Positions 1-8,415 of a stretch of 64,000 nt of DNA are shown piece by piece. Made by a program: the position numbers and the translations under genes. The notes beneath the pieces were generated by a model, which ran no database searches, was not told where the DNA came from, and saw only the letters and a program-made list of their open reading frames with translations. Positions within the stretch are counted from its first letter, which is position 1. The number at the start of each line of letters is the position of its first letter. This DNA is from Nocardioides sp. Iso805N (lineage in GTDB: Bacteria > Actinomycetota > Actinomycetes > Propionibacteriales > Nocardioidaceae), in assembly GCF_000364605.1 (NCBI RefSeq), contig NZ_KB822583.1, positions 62,001 to 126,000 on the forward strand, in the 5' to 3' direction.

Positions 1-144
1 GTGGTCGAGTCGGCCTATGCGCCCGCCGACTGGGCCGACGTGGTCGCCGTACACGCCGACGTCGCCGACCGAGACCCCGACGCCGACTCGGAGGAGGACC
101 TCGGTTGGTTCGCGACCCAGGAAGTCCCCGACCTGCTGCGTTGA
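1..144 (+). CDS. C-terminal end of a DUF6912-like protein (partial)
   Basis: An open frame runs from the first base of the window to TGA at 142-144, giving the last 47 residues of a protein that begins outside the window. The tail is acidic and alanine-rich and ends with LGWFATQEVPDLL. This resembles the conserved end of the actinobacterial DUF6912 family as I remember it, where an aromatic-x-T-Q-E motif closes the protein. The function of that family is unknown. The gene converges on the DUF2505 gene, and its stop codon lies inside the left arm of a large hairpin. The family call rests on one short motif, so it is tentative. Confidence 0.5.
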   Translation: MVESAYAPADWADVVAVHADVADRDPDADSEEDLGWFATQEVPDLLR

Positions 145-208
145 GAGGTCACCTTTCGCGGGTCGAGTGTCCAGGTCGGGACACTCAACCCGCAGAACGT
201 GACCTCTC
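143..208. terminator. Large hairpin between convergent genes
   Basis: Perfect outer arms GAGAGGTCAC (143-152) and GTGACCTCTC (199-208) enclose inner arms GCGGGTCGAGTGTCC (158-172) and GGACACTCAACCCGC (179-193), which pair with one mismatch. It sits at the stop codon of the upstream gene and ahead of the convergent DUF2505 gene, so a bidirectional terminator is the simplest reading. There is no clear U-tract, which is common in actinobacteria. Confidence 0.6.
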
Positions 209-274
209 GAGCCGTAGAAGGTGACCTCTCGAGCCGTAGAAGGTGACCTCTCGAGCCGTAGAAGGTGACCTCTC
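199..274. repeat. 22-bp tandem repeat, about 3.5 copies
   Basis: The unit GTGACCTCTCGAGCCGTAGA plus AG is repeated exactly at 199, 221 and 243. A partial fourth copy (GTGACCTCTC) at 265-274 runs into the stop codon of the DUF2505 gene. Each unit starts with the right arm of the adjacent hairpin, so four positions could pair with the single left arm at 143-152. Confidence 0.9.
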
Positions 275-749
275 AACGGGCGAGATAGGCCTTGCCGACC
301 ACCTGCTCCTTGGTCAGCGCCTTGCGGATCATGTCAGCGATCAGCGCCTCGAGCTTGCCGCCGACCAGCGGCACCTTCACGGTGACCTGCAGGGTGAAGG
401 TCTGCAGCGTCTGCGAGCCGCGGGCGTCGAGCGCGACCGAGCCCTTGACGACAGCGATCGGTACGCCGGCATCGATGTCGAGGGTGGCGGCGTTCGGGGT
501 GGACCACGTCTCGTGCTGCTTGATCGAGATCGTGTGGCCGACGAACTTCTTCGCGAACGACGGGACGCCCGCGGTCTCCTGCGTGTAGGCGATGTCCACG
601 GTGCCGGGAATGCCACTGATCGACACCGTCCGGGAGATGGCGTGCTGGGCGGCGCACACCTGCTCCCGGAAGGACTGGTCCGCGAGCATCGCGGTCACGG
701 TCGCGAGCGGGGCGTCGTAGGTCATGTCGAACGTCACGGTGGTGCTCAT
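273..749 (-). CDS. DUF2505 family protein
   Basis: The 158-residue protein has no signal peptide or membrane segment. It alternates predicted strands with a C-terminal helix, as expected for the DUF2505 family, which is related to START/SRPBCC lipid-binding folds. The opening (TVTFDMTYDAPLATVTAML) and the later FAKKFVGH stretch fit that family. The biochemical role is unknown; a small hydrophobic ligand is plausible from the fold only. The gene is divergent from the NAD-glutamate dehydrogenase, with about 80 bp between the starts. Its 3' end runs into the 22-bp tandem repeat. Confidence 0.75.
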   Translation of the reverse strand: MSTTVTFDMTYDAPLATVTAMLADQSFREQVCAAQHAISRTVSISGIPGTVDIAYTQETAGVPSFAKKFVGHTISIKQHETWSTPNAATLDIDAGVPIAVVKGSVALDARGSQTLQTFTLQVTVKVPLVGGKLEALIADMIRKALTKEQVVGKAYLAR

Positions 750-828
750 GGCGTCATCATGCCTGCCCGGCTGGGTCGTGTCGGCCCCATGCGAGATACG
801 TCTCGTGGCCGGGTCTAGTGTCGGGAGC

Positions 829-3800
829 GTGTCAAAGACGACGCAGCTCCTGGATGCCTATGTCCGCCACGTCGCCCGCGAGGATGTCGATGCGCGCAGT
901 CCCGCTGATCTGCAGGGTGCGCTCGAGTCCCACCTGGATCTCGCTGCCGAGAGACCGCAAGGAACCGCCCGCGTGCGGGTGTGCACCCCCTCCGAGGACG
1001 GCCAGGGCTGGAGCGCCGCCGGCCGCACCGTCGTGGAGATGGTGGTCGACGACATGCCCTACCTGGTGGACTCAGTCACGATGGAGCTCAGCCGGCAGCG
1101 CCGCGACGTCCACCTCGTCATCCATCCGGTCTTCGACGTCGTCCGCGACGTGGCCGGTGCGCTGAAGGAGATCGAGCCGGTCACCGACGCGGCGACCGAG
1201 CCGGCCGAAGGAGCGGTCCGGGAGTCGTGGATGCACGTCGAGATCGACCGGGTCCCCGACGGCGAGGTCGACGAACTGGTCGCCGACCTGGAGCGGGTGC
1301 TGGAGGACGTGCGAGAGGCTGTCGAGGACACCGAGAAGATCCTTGAGCGGGTCACCACCACCGCCGCCGAGCTGCGCGGCAATGCTCCGGCCGGGATCTC
1401 GGCAAGCGAGGCCGAGGAGGCCGCGGCGCTGCTGGAGTGGCTGGCCGAGGGTCGCTTCACCTTCCTGGGTGCGCGCGACTACCGGCTCGAGGGCACGCCC
1501 GGCTCCCCGGAGTTCCTGCGCGGCGTCGCGGGCACCGGTCTGGGCATCCTGCGCAACGATCCCTCGCGGGAGGCGGAGGCGGGCCGGATGCCGGAGGCGG
1601 TCCGGGTCAAGGCGAGGGAGAAGACCGTTCTCGTGCTGGCCAAGGCCAACTCGCGCTCGACCGTCGGACACCCCGGCTATCTCGACCACGTCGGCGTCAA
1701 GACGTTCGATGAGGCCGGCGAGGTGGTCGGGGAGCGGCTCTTCCTCGGCATGTTCACCTCCACCGCCTACACCGAGCCGATCAGTCGGGTGCCGGTGCTG
1801 CGTCGCAAGGCCAAGGAGGTGCTGGCGCGCAGCGGCTTCACCCCGCAGAGTCACGTCGGTCAGAGCCTGTTCGACACGCTCGACACCTATCCGCACGACG
1901 AGCTGTTCTATGCCGGCATCGACGAGCTGGCGGCGCTGGCGGCCACCGGCCTGGCCGCGCGCGAGCGGCGCACCCTGCGGGTGGTCGCACGGCCTGACAC
2001 CTACGGCCGCTACATCTCGGTCCTGGTCTGGCTGCCGCGCGATCGCTACACCACCGCGGTGCGGGAGCGCTTCGCGCGAATCCTGACCGAGCAGTACGAC
2101 GCCGTCGACATCGAGTACTTCGTCCGGATCGGACAATCCACCACCGCGCGCGTGCAGTTCGTGGTGCACCTGAGCCACCCCGTGGAGGTCGACGTACCCG
2201 ACCTCGAGCGCCGCCTCGCCGCGGCTGCGCGGAGCTGGCGCGACGACCTCGCCACGGCCATCAGCAACGGGTACGACGCAGGCCTGCGGCGCTGGTTGGA
2301 CGCCTATCCGGCCGCCTACGAGGAGGACTTCGACGCCGCCACGGGAGCGGCCGACCTGGCGGTCCTCGACGGGCTCGGCGAGGACGGCATCGACCTGGGC
2401 GTCTACCGCCCGGAGCGGGCCGCGGACGACGAGGCACGGCTGAAGATCTACCGCGTCGGAGCGCCGCTCTCGCTCTCGCACGTGCTCCCGATGCTCACCT
2501 CGCTCGGCGTGGAGGTCACCGACGAACGCCCCTACGGGCTGCTCGGCACCGGGCAGCCGACGCACATCTACGACTTCGGCCTGCGCTACGCCGGCGACGG
2601 TGGGCTGGGCGAGGTGGCCGATCACGACCGGTTCCGCGCGGCGCTGCGGGCGATGTGGGATGGCGCCGGCGAGGTGGACTCCTTCAACACGCTGGTCCTG
2701 GCCGCCGGGCTCGACCACCGTGAGGTGATGGTGCTGCGCGCCTACGCCCGCTACCTGCAGCAGGGCGGCACGCCGTTCTCCCAGCGCACGATCGCCGGCG
2801 CGCTGCGGACGAACGTGACCATCACGCGGTTGCTGGTGGAGCTGTTCCGGGTGCGGTTCGACCCCGCGCTCGCCTCCGGAGCCGACGGTGAGCGGGGCCA
2901 GCGGCAGGAGGAGCTGACCGCACGGATCGAGGCGGCGCTCGACGACGTGGCCAGCCTCGACCAGGACCGGATCCTGCGCTCCTACCTCACGCACATCACC
3001 GCGACGCTGCGCACCAACTGGTTCGTGCCGGCGTCGGAGGAGCGGGCCGGCGCGGCGCTGAGCCTCAAGCTGGAGCCGACGCTGCTGCCGGACCTGCCGC
3101 TGCCGCGGCCGGAGTTCGAGATCTTCGTCTACTCGCCCTCGGTCGAGGGCGTGCACCTGCGCTTCGGCCCTGTGGCCCGCGGCGGCCTGCGTTGGTCGGA
3201 CCGCACCGATGACTACCGCACCGAGATCCTCGGCCTGGTGAAGGCACAGATGGTGAAGAACACGGTCATCGTGCCGGTGGGTGCCAAGGGCGGCTTCGTC
3301 GCCAAGCGCGGAGACGGGCCGACGGCTTACCGCGCCTTCATCTCGGGTCTGCTCGACCTGACCGACAACCTGGTCGATGGCGCCGACGGCAACCAGGAGA
3401 CCGTCTCGCCGCCGCACGTGGTCAGCCACGACGGCCCCGACTCCTACCTGGTGGTCGCCGCCGACAAGGGCACCGCGACCTTCTCCGACCTGGCCAACGA
3501 GGTCGCCGGCGAGTACGGCTTCTGGCTCGGCGACGCGTTTGCCTCCGGCGGGTCGGTGGGTTATGACCACAAGGCGATGGGCATCACCGCTCGCGGTGCA
3601 TGGGTCTCGGTGCAGCGACACTTCCGTGAGCTCGGCGTGGACGTGCAGAGCGAGGACTTCACCGGCGTCGGCATCGGCGACATGTCCGGCGACGTCTTCG
3701 GTAACGGGATGCTGCTCTCGCCCCACCTGCGGCTGGTGGCCGCCTTCGACCACCGCGACATCTTCCTGGACCCGAGGCCCGACGCGGCTGGCTCGTTCGC

Positions 3801-5529
3801 CGAGCGCAAGCGGCTCTTCGGCCTACCCCGGTCGAGCTGGCAGGACTACGACCGGTCGTTGATCTCCCGCGGCGGCGGGGTCTTCTCCCGCACTCTCAAG
3901 GCGGTCCCGATCAGTCCCGAGGTGAGAGCTGCGCTCGGGCTGGGCGAGCGCGTGCGCACCCTCACGCCCGCAGAGCTGGTCAGCGCGATCCTGCGCGCCC
4001 CGGTCGACCTGCTGTGGAACGGCGGCATCGGCACCTACGTCAAGGCCAGCGACGAGCCGCACGCGGCCGCCGGCGACAAGGCCAACGACGCGGTCCGCGT
4101 CAACGGCTCGGAGGTCCGGGCGCGGGTGATCGGTGAGGGCGGGAACCTCGGACTCACCCAGGCCGGCCGGGTCGAGTACGCACAGCACGGCGGTGCCGGT
4201 GCTGCGGGCGGCCGGATCAACACCGACGCGATCGACAACTCCGCCGGCGTCGACACCTCCGACCACGAGGTCAACCTCAAGATCCTGCTCGACCGGCTGG
4301 TGCGCACCGGCGAGCTCGGCCGCGAGGAGCGCAACGAGGTGCTCGCCTCCATGACCGACGAGGTCGCCGCGCTCGTGCTGCGTGACAACGACCAGCAGAA
4401 CCTCGCCCTGGCCAACGCCGCCGCCAACGGTGTCTCCCTCCTGCACGTGCAGGAGGAGTGGATGGCCGAGCTCGAGAGGCGCGGGGTGCTCAGCCGCGAG
4501 GTCGAGGGACTGCCGGCGGTCGGGGAGGTGCGGCACCGGCTCGACATCGGTGGCGCGCTGACCAGCCCCGAGGCTGCCGTGCTGATGAGCTGGACCAAGA
4601 TCGAGCTCGCCCGTGAGCTGATCGACACGACGCTCCCCGACGAGGAGTACGTCGCCCCGCTGCTCGCGGCGTACTTCCCCTCGCTGGTGCAGGAGCGGTT
4701 CGCGGGGGCCATCGAGGAGCACCCGCTGCGCCGCGAGATCATCGTCACGCAGCTGGTCAACGAGCTGGTCAACGGCGCCGGTTCGACGTTCTGGCCGCGG
4801 CTGAGCGCCGAGACCGGTGCGACGGTCACCGAGCTGGTCCGCGCGAACCTGGTCGCCCGCGACCTGGTCGGCTGGACGGCCCTGCGCGAGCGGATCGCAG
4901 GACTCGACCACCAGGTCGACGCGGCCGTTCAGACCCGGATGCGGATCGACCTGCGCACCCTGGCCGAGCGGCTGACCCGCTGGCTGGTCGCTCACCGGAT
5001 CACCGACGGCAGTGCTGCGGTCGCGCGTTATCAGCAGCCGTTCGGCGACATGCTGGCCGCGCTGCCAGCACTGCTCACCGGCATCGAGCAGGAGAGCTTC
5101 GTCGCTCGCCGCGACCGGCTCACCGAAGCCGGTGTGCCAGCGAAGCTGGCCGCGCAGGTCGCTGTCCTGGAGCCGGCCTCGATGCTGCTCGGCGTGGTCG
5201 AGGTGGCACTGGCAGGTGGCCACGACCCGGCCACGGTGATCCGCACGCACCTCGAGCTCGGCGAGCGACTGGGCCTGCCGAAGCTGTTGAGCTGCATCGT
5301 GGCGCTGCCGCGAGCCGACCGCTGGCAGTCGATGGCGCGGGCCTCGCTGCGCGAGGACCTGCACGCTGTGCACGCGGCGCTGACCGCGCAACAGCTCGAC
5401 GGCACGCCCGAGGACTTCGAGGAGCGGCTGGGCCGGGCGACGGCGATGCTGTCCGAGATCGGGCTGGACGAGGGTGCGGATCTGGCCAGGCTGTCGGTGG
5501 CTGTGCGGGCGTTGCGGACGTTGTTGTAG
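829..5529 (+). CDS. gdh: NAD-specific glutamate dehydrogenase, large (GDH2/180-kDa) type
   Basis: This very large protein (1566 residues from GTG 829) matches the length of the tetrameric large NAD-glutamate dehydrogenases, which deaminate glutamate to 2-oxoglutarate and ammonia. A long N-terminal regulatory part (about 1-700) precedes the catalytic domain. There a lysine-containing VPVGAKGGFVAKR stretch lies near residue 819, and the nucleotide-binding GVGIGDMSGDVFGNGML near 945. Further conserved blocks are NGGIGTYVKAS and RVIGEGGNLGLTQ. A long helical C-terminal region follows. GTG 829 is preferred because the 35 in-frame residues before it overlap the divergent gene's promoter region and look non-coding. 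Long reverse-strand frames here are high-GC shadows. Confidence 0.93.
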   Translation: MSKTTQLLDAYVRHVAREDVDARSPADLQGALESHLDLAAERPQGTARVRVCTPSEDGQGWSAAGRTVVEMVVDDMPYLVDSVTMELSRQRRDVHLVIHPVFDVVRDVAGALKEIEPVTDAATEPAEGAVRESWMHVEIDRVPDGEVDELVADLERVLEDVREAVEDTEKILERVTTTAAELRGNAPAGISASEAEEAAALLEWLAEGRFTFLGARDYRLEGTPGSPEFLRGVAGTGLGILRNDPSREAEAGRMPEAVRVKAREKTVLVLAKANSRSTVGHPGYLDHVGVKTFDEAGEVVGERLFLGMFTSTAYTEPISRVPVLRRKAKEVLARSGFTPQSHVGQSLFDTLDTYPHDELFYAGIDELAALAATGLAARERRTLRVVARPDTYGRYISVLVWLPRDRYTTAVRERFARILTEQYDAVDIEYFVRIGQSTTARVQFVVHLSHPVEVDVPDLERRLAAAARSWRDDLATAISNGYDAGLRRWLDAYPAAYEEDFDAATGAADLAVLDGLGEDGIDLGVYRPERAADDEARLKIYRVGAPLSLSHVLPMLTSLGVEVTDERPYGLLGTGQPTHIYDFGLRYAGDGGLGEVADHDRFRAALRAMWDGAGEVDSFNTLVLAAGLDHREVMVLRAYARYLQQGGTPFSQRTIAGALRTNVTITRLLVELFRVRFDPALASGADGERGQRQEELTARIEAALDDVASLDQDRILRSYLTHITATLRTNWFVPASEERAGAALSLKLEPTLLPDLPLPRPEFEIFVYSPSVEGVHLRFGPVARGGLRWSDRTDDYRTEILGLVKAQMVKNTVIVPVGAKGGFVAKRGDGPTAYRAFISGLLDLTDNLVDGADGNQETVSPPHVVSHDGPDSYLVVAADKGTATFSDLANEVAGEYGFWLGDAFASGGSVGYDHKAMGITARGAWVSVQRHFRELGVDVQSEDFTGVGIGDMSGDVFGNGMLLSPHLRLVAAFDHRDIFLDPRPDAAGSFAERKRLFGLPRSSWQDYDRSLISRGGGVFSRTLKAVPISPEVRAALGLGERVRTLTPAELVSAILRAPVDLLWNGGIGTYVKASDEPHAAAGDKANDAVRVNGSEVRARVIGEGGNLGLTQAGRVEYAQHGGAGAAGGRINTDAIDNSAGVDTSDHEVNLKILLDRLVRTGELGREERNEVLASMTDEVAALVLRDNDQQNLALANAAANGVSLLHVQEEWMAELERRGVLSREVEGLPAVGEVRHRLDIGGALTSPEAAVLMSWTKIELARELIDTTLPDEEYVAPLLAAYFPSLVQERFAGAIEEHPLRREIIVTQLVNELVNGAGSTFWPRLSAETGATVTELVRANLVARDLVGWTALRERIAGLDHQVDAAVQTRMRIDLRTLAERLTRWLVAHRITDGSAAVARYQQPFGDMLAALPALLTGIEQESFVARRDRLTEAGVPAKLAAQVAVLEPASMLLGVVEVALAGGHDPATVIRTHLELGERLGLPKLLSCIVALPRADRWQSMARASLREDLHAVHAALTAQQLDGTPEDFEERLGRATAMLSEIGLDEGADLARLSVAVRALRTLL

Positions 5530-5793
5530 CGGTCCGCGGTCCGCGGTCCTCGGTCCTCGGTCCTCGGGGTCTGCGGGTCTCGGGGCTGGGCGGGCTGGGG
5601 CGGGGCGGCTGGCGGCGAGGCGCCAGGGGCAGGCCTACCGCCGCGCGCGGCTCGTTCCTCGCCGGCGCGTCGTCCGGCAGCGCCCCTTCCGGCGCCCCGC
5701 CGTCAGCCACCCCGCCCGGTCCGCAGCGCCTCTTCCGGCGCCCCCGCCTCCTCCGCTACCGAATGACTGTTCATTCGGTAAGAGGGGCAGGTC
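5530..5793. other. Intergenic region with short GC repeats and a 9-bp-arm palindrome
   Basis: This gap between convergent gdh and ku starts with repeated GGTCCGC and GGTCCTC units. At 5758-5779 it contains ACCGAATGA-CTGT-TCATTCGGT, a perfect palindrome with 9-bp arms that looks like a TetR-family operator but may simply be a terminator hairpin. No convincing gene is visible. Confidence 0.6.
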
Positions 5794-6717
5794 TCAGGCG
5801 CTCTTCTTGGCGGCGGCCTTCTTGGCGTTGGTCTTCTTCGTCGCGGCCTTCTTGGTCGTGCTCTTCTTGGCGGCGGCCTTCTTCTTCGGCTTGGTGGCGG
5901 TCTCGCCGTCTGCCTCGTCGGGGACGTCCTCGCCACGGGCCTGCTTGGCCGCGGCGACGGAGCGCTGCAGGGCGGCGAGCAGGTCGACGACCTCTCCCGA
6001 GGTCGGGGTGGAGGTCTCGGTGCGGGTCACGTCTCCGCCCTCGACCTTCGTCTTGACCAACGCCTCGACGGCCTCGGCGTAGTCGTCCTCGAACTCGGCC
6101 GCGTCGAAGTCACCCGAGAGCGTCTCGACCAGCATGTGCGCCATCTTGACCTCGGCGTCCTTGACCTCGCCGACCTCGACGTTGAAGTCCGGCGTGCGGA
6201 CCTCGTCGGGCCACATCATGGTCTGCAGCACGATCACGTCGCCGTTCTCCGTGGACCGGACCCGCAGCACCGCGACGGTGGTGCGCTGGCGCAGGGCGAC
6301 CGTGACCACGGCCATCCGGTCGGCGTCGAGCAGCGCCTGGCGCAGCAGTGCATACGGCTTGGCGCCGCTCGCCTCGGGCTCGAGGTAGTAGGACTTCTCG
6401 AACAGCAGCGGGTCGATCTGCTCGCTGGGCACGAACTTCTCCACCGCGATCTCGCGCGAGGACGACGACGGCAGCTCGGCCATGTCGTCGTCGGTGAGGA
6501 CGACCATCTCGCCGTCCTCGGTCTCATAGCCCTTGGCGATCTCGGAGTAGGGGACCTCCTCGCCGTCGACGCTGCAGATCCGCTGGTAGCGGATCCGGCC
6601 CCCGTCCTTGACGTGCACCTGTCGGAACGACACGTCGTGGGACTCGGTCGCGGCGTACAGCTTCACCGGCACGTTGACCAGGCCGAAGGAGACAGCGCCC
6701 TTCCAGATCGCTCGCAT
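5794..6717 (-). CDS. ku: Ku, non-homologous end-joining DNA-end-binding protein
   Basis: The 307-residue protein begins with the bacterial Ku signature MRAIWKGAVSFGLVNVPVKL and carries the core beta-barrel/bridge region expected to encircle DNA ends as a homodimer. The start at 6717 was chosen because this motif is normally at the N-terminus, although in-frame starts exist a few codons upstream. The C-terminus (about 275-307) is a lysine/alanine-rich KKAAAKK-type tail, which in actinobacterial Ku proteins adds DNA binding. It is divergent, by 56 bp, from the ligase and polymerase genes of the same pathway, so a shared promoter region is likely. Confidence 0.95.
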   Translation of the reverse strand: MRAIWKGAVSFGLVNVPVKLYAATESHDVSFRQVHVKDGGRIRYQRICSVDGEEVPYSEIAKGYETEDGEMVVLTDDDMAELPSSSSREIAVEKFVPSEQIDPLLFEKSYYLEPEASGAKPYALLRQALLDADRMAVVTVALRQRTTVAVLRVRSTENGDVIVLQTMMWPDEVRTPDFNVEVGEVKDAEVKMAHMLVETLSGDFDAAEFEDDYAEAVEALVKTKVEGGDVTRTETSTPTSGEVVDLLAALQRSVAAAKQARGEDVPDEADGETATKPKKKAAAKKSTTKKAATKKTNAKKAAAKKSA

Positions 6718-6773
6718 GCTCACCATCCTTCCTGGCCCGCCGCCGGATTGCCACACCGTGCAGGATGGGCCCT

Positions 6774-7721
6774 ATGCGTCCGATGCTCGCCACCGCCGGT
6801 ATCCCGCCAGGCATCGACGGAGTCCCGGCCGGTGAGGACTGGGTGCACGAGGTGAAGTGGGACGGCATCCGGCTGCTCGGTGAGTACGCCGCGGGCCGCC
6901 TTCGACTGACCACCCGCAACGAGAACGATGCCACCGCAGGATGGCCCGAGCTCGCGCACGACCCGGGTCGCGACCTCGTCGTCGACGGCGAGGTGATCGC
7001 GCTCAACGACCGCGGCCTGCCCGACTTCCGGGTGCTGGGGGAGCGGATGCACGTCCGCGATCCGCGCAAGGTGGCGCGGTTCGCCGCTGCCCGGCCGGCG
7101 ACGTACATGGTCTTCGACATGCTCCGTCTGGACGGCGAAGACCTGACCGGCCTGTCGTGGACCGAGCGACGTGCCCGGCTGGAGGCGCTCTCGCAGGAGG
7201 GCGTGCTGGGCAGCTGGCAGGTTCCCGGCGTGTACGACGACGGGCGCCTGCTCCACGGCGCCACCCTCGCGCAGGGGCTGGAGGGCATCGTCAGCAAGCG
7301 GCGGACTGCGCGCTACGAGCCCGGGGTACGGAGCAGGGCATGGCTGAAGTTCCCGCACCGTTTCCGCGCCTCCTACGTCGTCGGTGGCTGGCGGCCGCAG
7401 GAGGGCACCGCGGACCGGCTCGCGGCGCTGCTGGTGGGCGAGCCGACGGCGCAGGGACTGCTCTACCGTGGGCGGGTGGGCAGTGGGATCACAGGACGGC
7501 ACAGTGGGCAGCTGCGGGACCTGCTGACCGAACGGGGGAGCAGCCCGTTCACCGACGAGGTGCCCCGGGAGGACATCCGGGGGACCCGGTGGGTGGAGCC
7601 GCTGGTGGTGGTCGAGGTGGAGACCCACGGCGTCGGCACCGGGCTGGCCTCGGGCGGTCGGCTGCGCCAGCCCTCGTATCAGGGTGTGCGCACCGACCTC
7701 TCGCCGCAGGACCTGCCATGA
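6774..7721 (+). CDS. ligD: ATP-dependent DNA ligase (LigD ligase-domain type)
   Basis: The 315-residue protein opens with MRPMLATAG and carries the nucleotidyltransferase motif EVKWDGIR, whose lysine would be adenylated. VDGEVIAL, TYMVFDML, GLEGIVSKR and the motif-V-like WLKFPHR follow. An OB-fold region ends the protein (VGSGITGRH, TRWVEPLVVVEV). It corresponds to the ligase module of LigD and would seal ends held by the divergently encoded Ku. Polymerase and nuclease modules are not fused here; the polymerase module is encoded separately downstream at 8416. Its stop overlaps the start of the next gene by 4 bp, which implies translational coupling. Confidence 0.92.
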   Translation: MRPMLATAGIPPGIDGVPAGEDWVHEVKWDGIRLLGEYAAGRLRLTTRNENDATAGWPELAHDPGRDLVVDGEVIALNDRGLPDFRVLGERMHVRDPRKVARFAAARPATYMVFDMLRLDGEDLTGLSWTERRARLEALSQEGVLGSWQVPGVYDDGRLLHGATLAQGLEGIVSKRRTARYEPGVRSRAWLKFPHRFRASYVVGGWRPQEGTADRLAALLVGEPTAQGLLYRGRVGSGITGRHSGQLRDLLTERGSSPFTDEVPREDIRGTRWVEPLVVVEVETHGVGTGLASGGRLRQPSYQGVRTDLSPQDLP

Positions 7722-8413
7722 GGCGGTTCCTGCTCGCGCTGGTCGCCACCACCGCGCTGCTGCTCCCGGGAGCGCCGGCACACGCCTCGGCCGCCAAGGT
7801 CACGCTGGGCGGCGTCGCCGTCCACCTGCGAGCAGGCACCACCCAGGTCATCACCGTCAACCACACCCACGGAAGCCTGGCTCGGGTCTCCTACTGGGTG
7901 CTGCGCGATGGCGTCTGGACGCGTCGGCTGACCACCTCGGACGGCCACATCGGGTACGGCGGCCTGGTCGCCGGCAGCCGTCGGCATCAGGGCACCGGTG
8001 CCACCCCGCTGGGGACCTACGGTCTGATCTCCGCCTTCGGCACGCACCCGGCCGCGACCGGCTGGGACCTGCCCTATCGACGGATCAGATCGGGCGACTA
8101 CTGGGTGGAGGACAACGCCTCGCCCTACTACAACCGCTACCGCAACAAGGCGCGGGGCGGCTTCCGCTGGTGGCTGCCGTTGAGCGCCGAGAACGGGTCG
8201 GAACGGCTGGCGGCCTACCCGAAGCAGTACGAGTTCGCGATGGTGCTCGACTACAACCGCGAGCAGGTGCGCCACCGCGGCGCCGGGATCTTCCTGCACG
8301 TCAACGGCAGCGGCGCCACTGCGGGCTGCGTCAGTGCTCCGCGCTGGATGCTGAAGAAGCTGATGCACCGTCTAGACCCGGCCCGGGTGCCGGTGATAGC
8401 GATCGGGAGGTAG
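7718..8413 (+). CDS. Secreted L,D-transpeptidase (YkuD-type) family protein
   Basis: The 231-residue protein has a typical signal peptide (MRRFLLALVATTALLLPGAPAHA, cleavage after AHA). The L,D-transpeptidase active-site pattern lies near the C-terminus: HVNGSGATAGCVSA, with the catalytic cysteine after the G. Such enzymes make 3-3 cross-links in peptidoglycan or trim it outside the membrane. The placement is odd. The gene overlaps the ligase gene by 4 bp (ATGA) and ends 2 bp before the LigD-polymerase gene, so a cell-wall enzyme is embedded in a DNA-repair operon. Confidence 0.88.
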   Translation: MRRFLLALVATTALLLPGAPAHASAAKVTLGGVAVHLRAGTTQVITVNHTHGSLARVSYWVLRDGVWTRRLTTSDGHIGYGGLVAGSRRHQGTGATPLGTYGLISAFGTHPAATGWDLPYRRIRSGDYWVEDNASPYYNRYRNKARGGFRWWLPLSAENGSERLAAYPKQYEFAMVLDYNREQVRHRGAGIFLHVNGSGATAGCVSAPRWMLKKLMHRLDPARVPVIAIGR

Positions 8414-8415
8414 CG

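Noticed and set aside
1072..3753. 893-residue open frame on the reverse strand inside the glutamate dehydrogenase gene
   Set aside because: It is a G/C third-position shadow of the real gene. Its composition is His/Arg/Val-rich without any domain pattern, and the forward protein has clear family motifs throughout.
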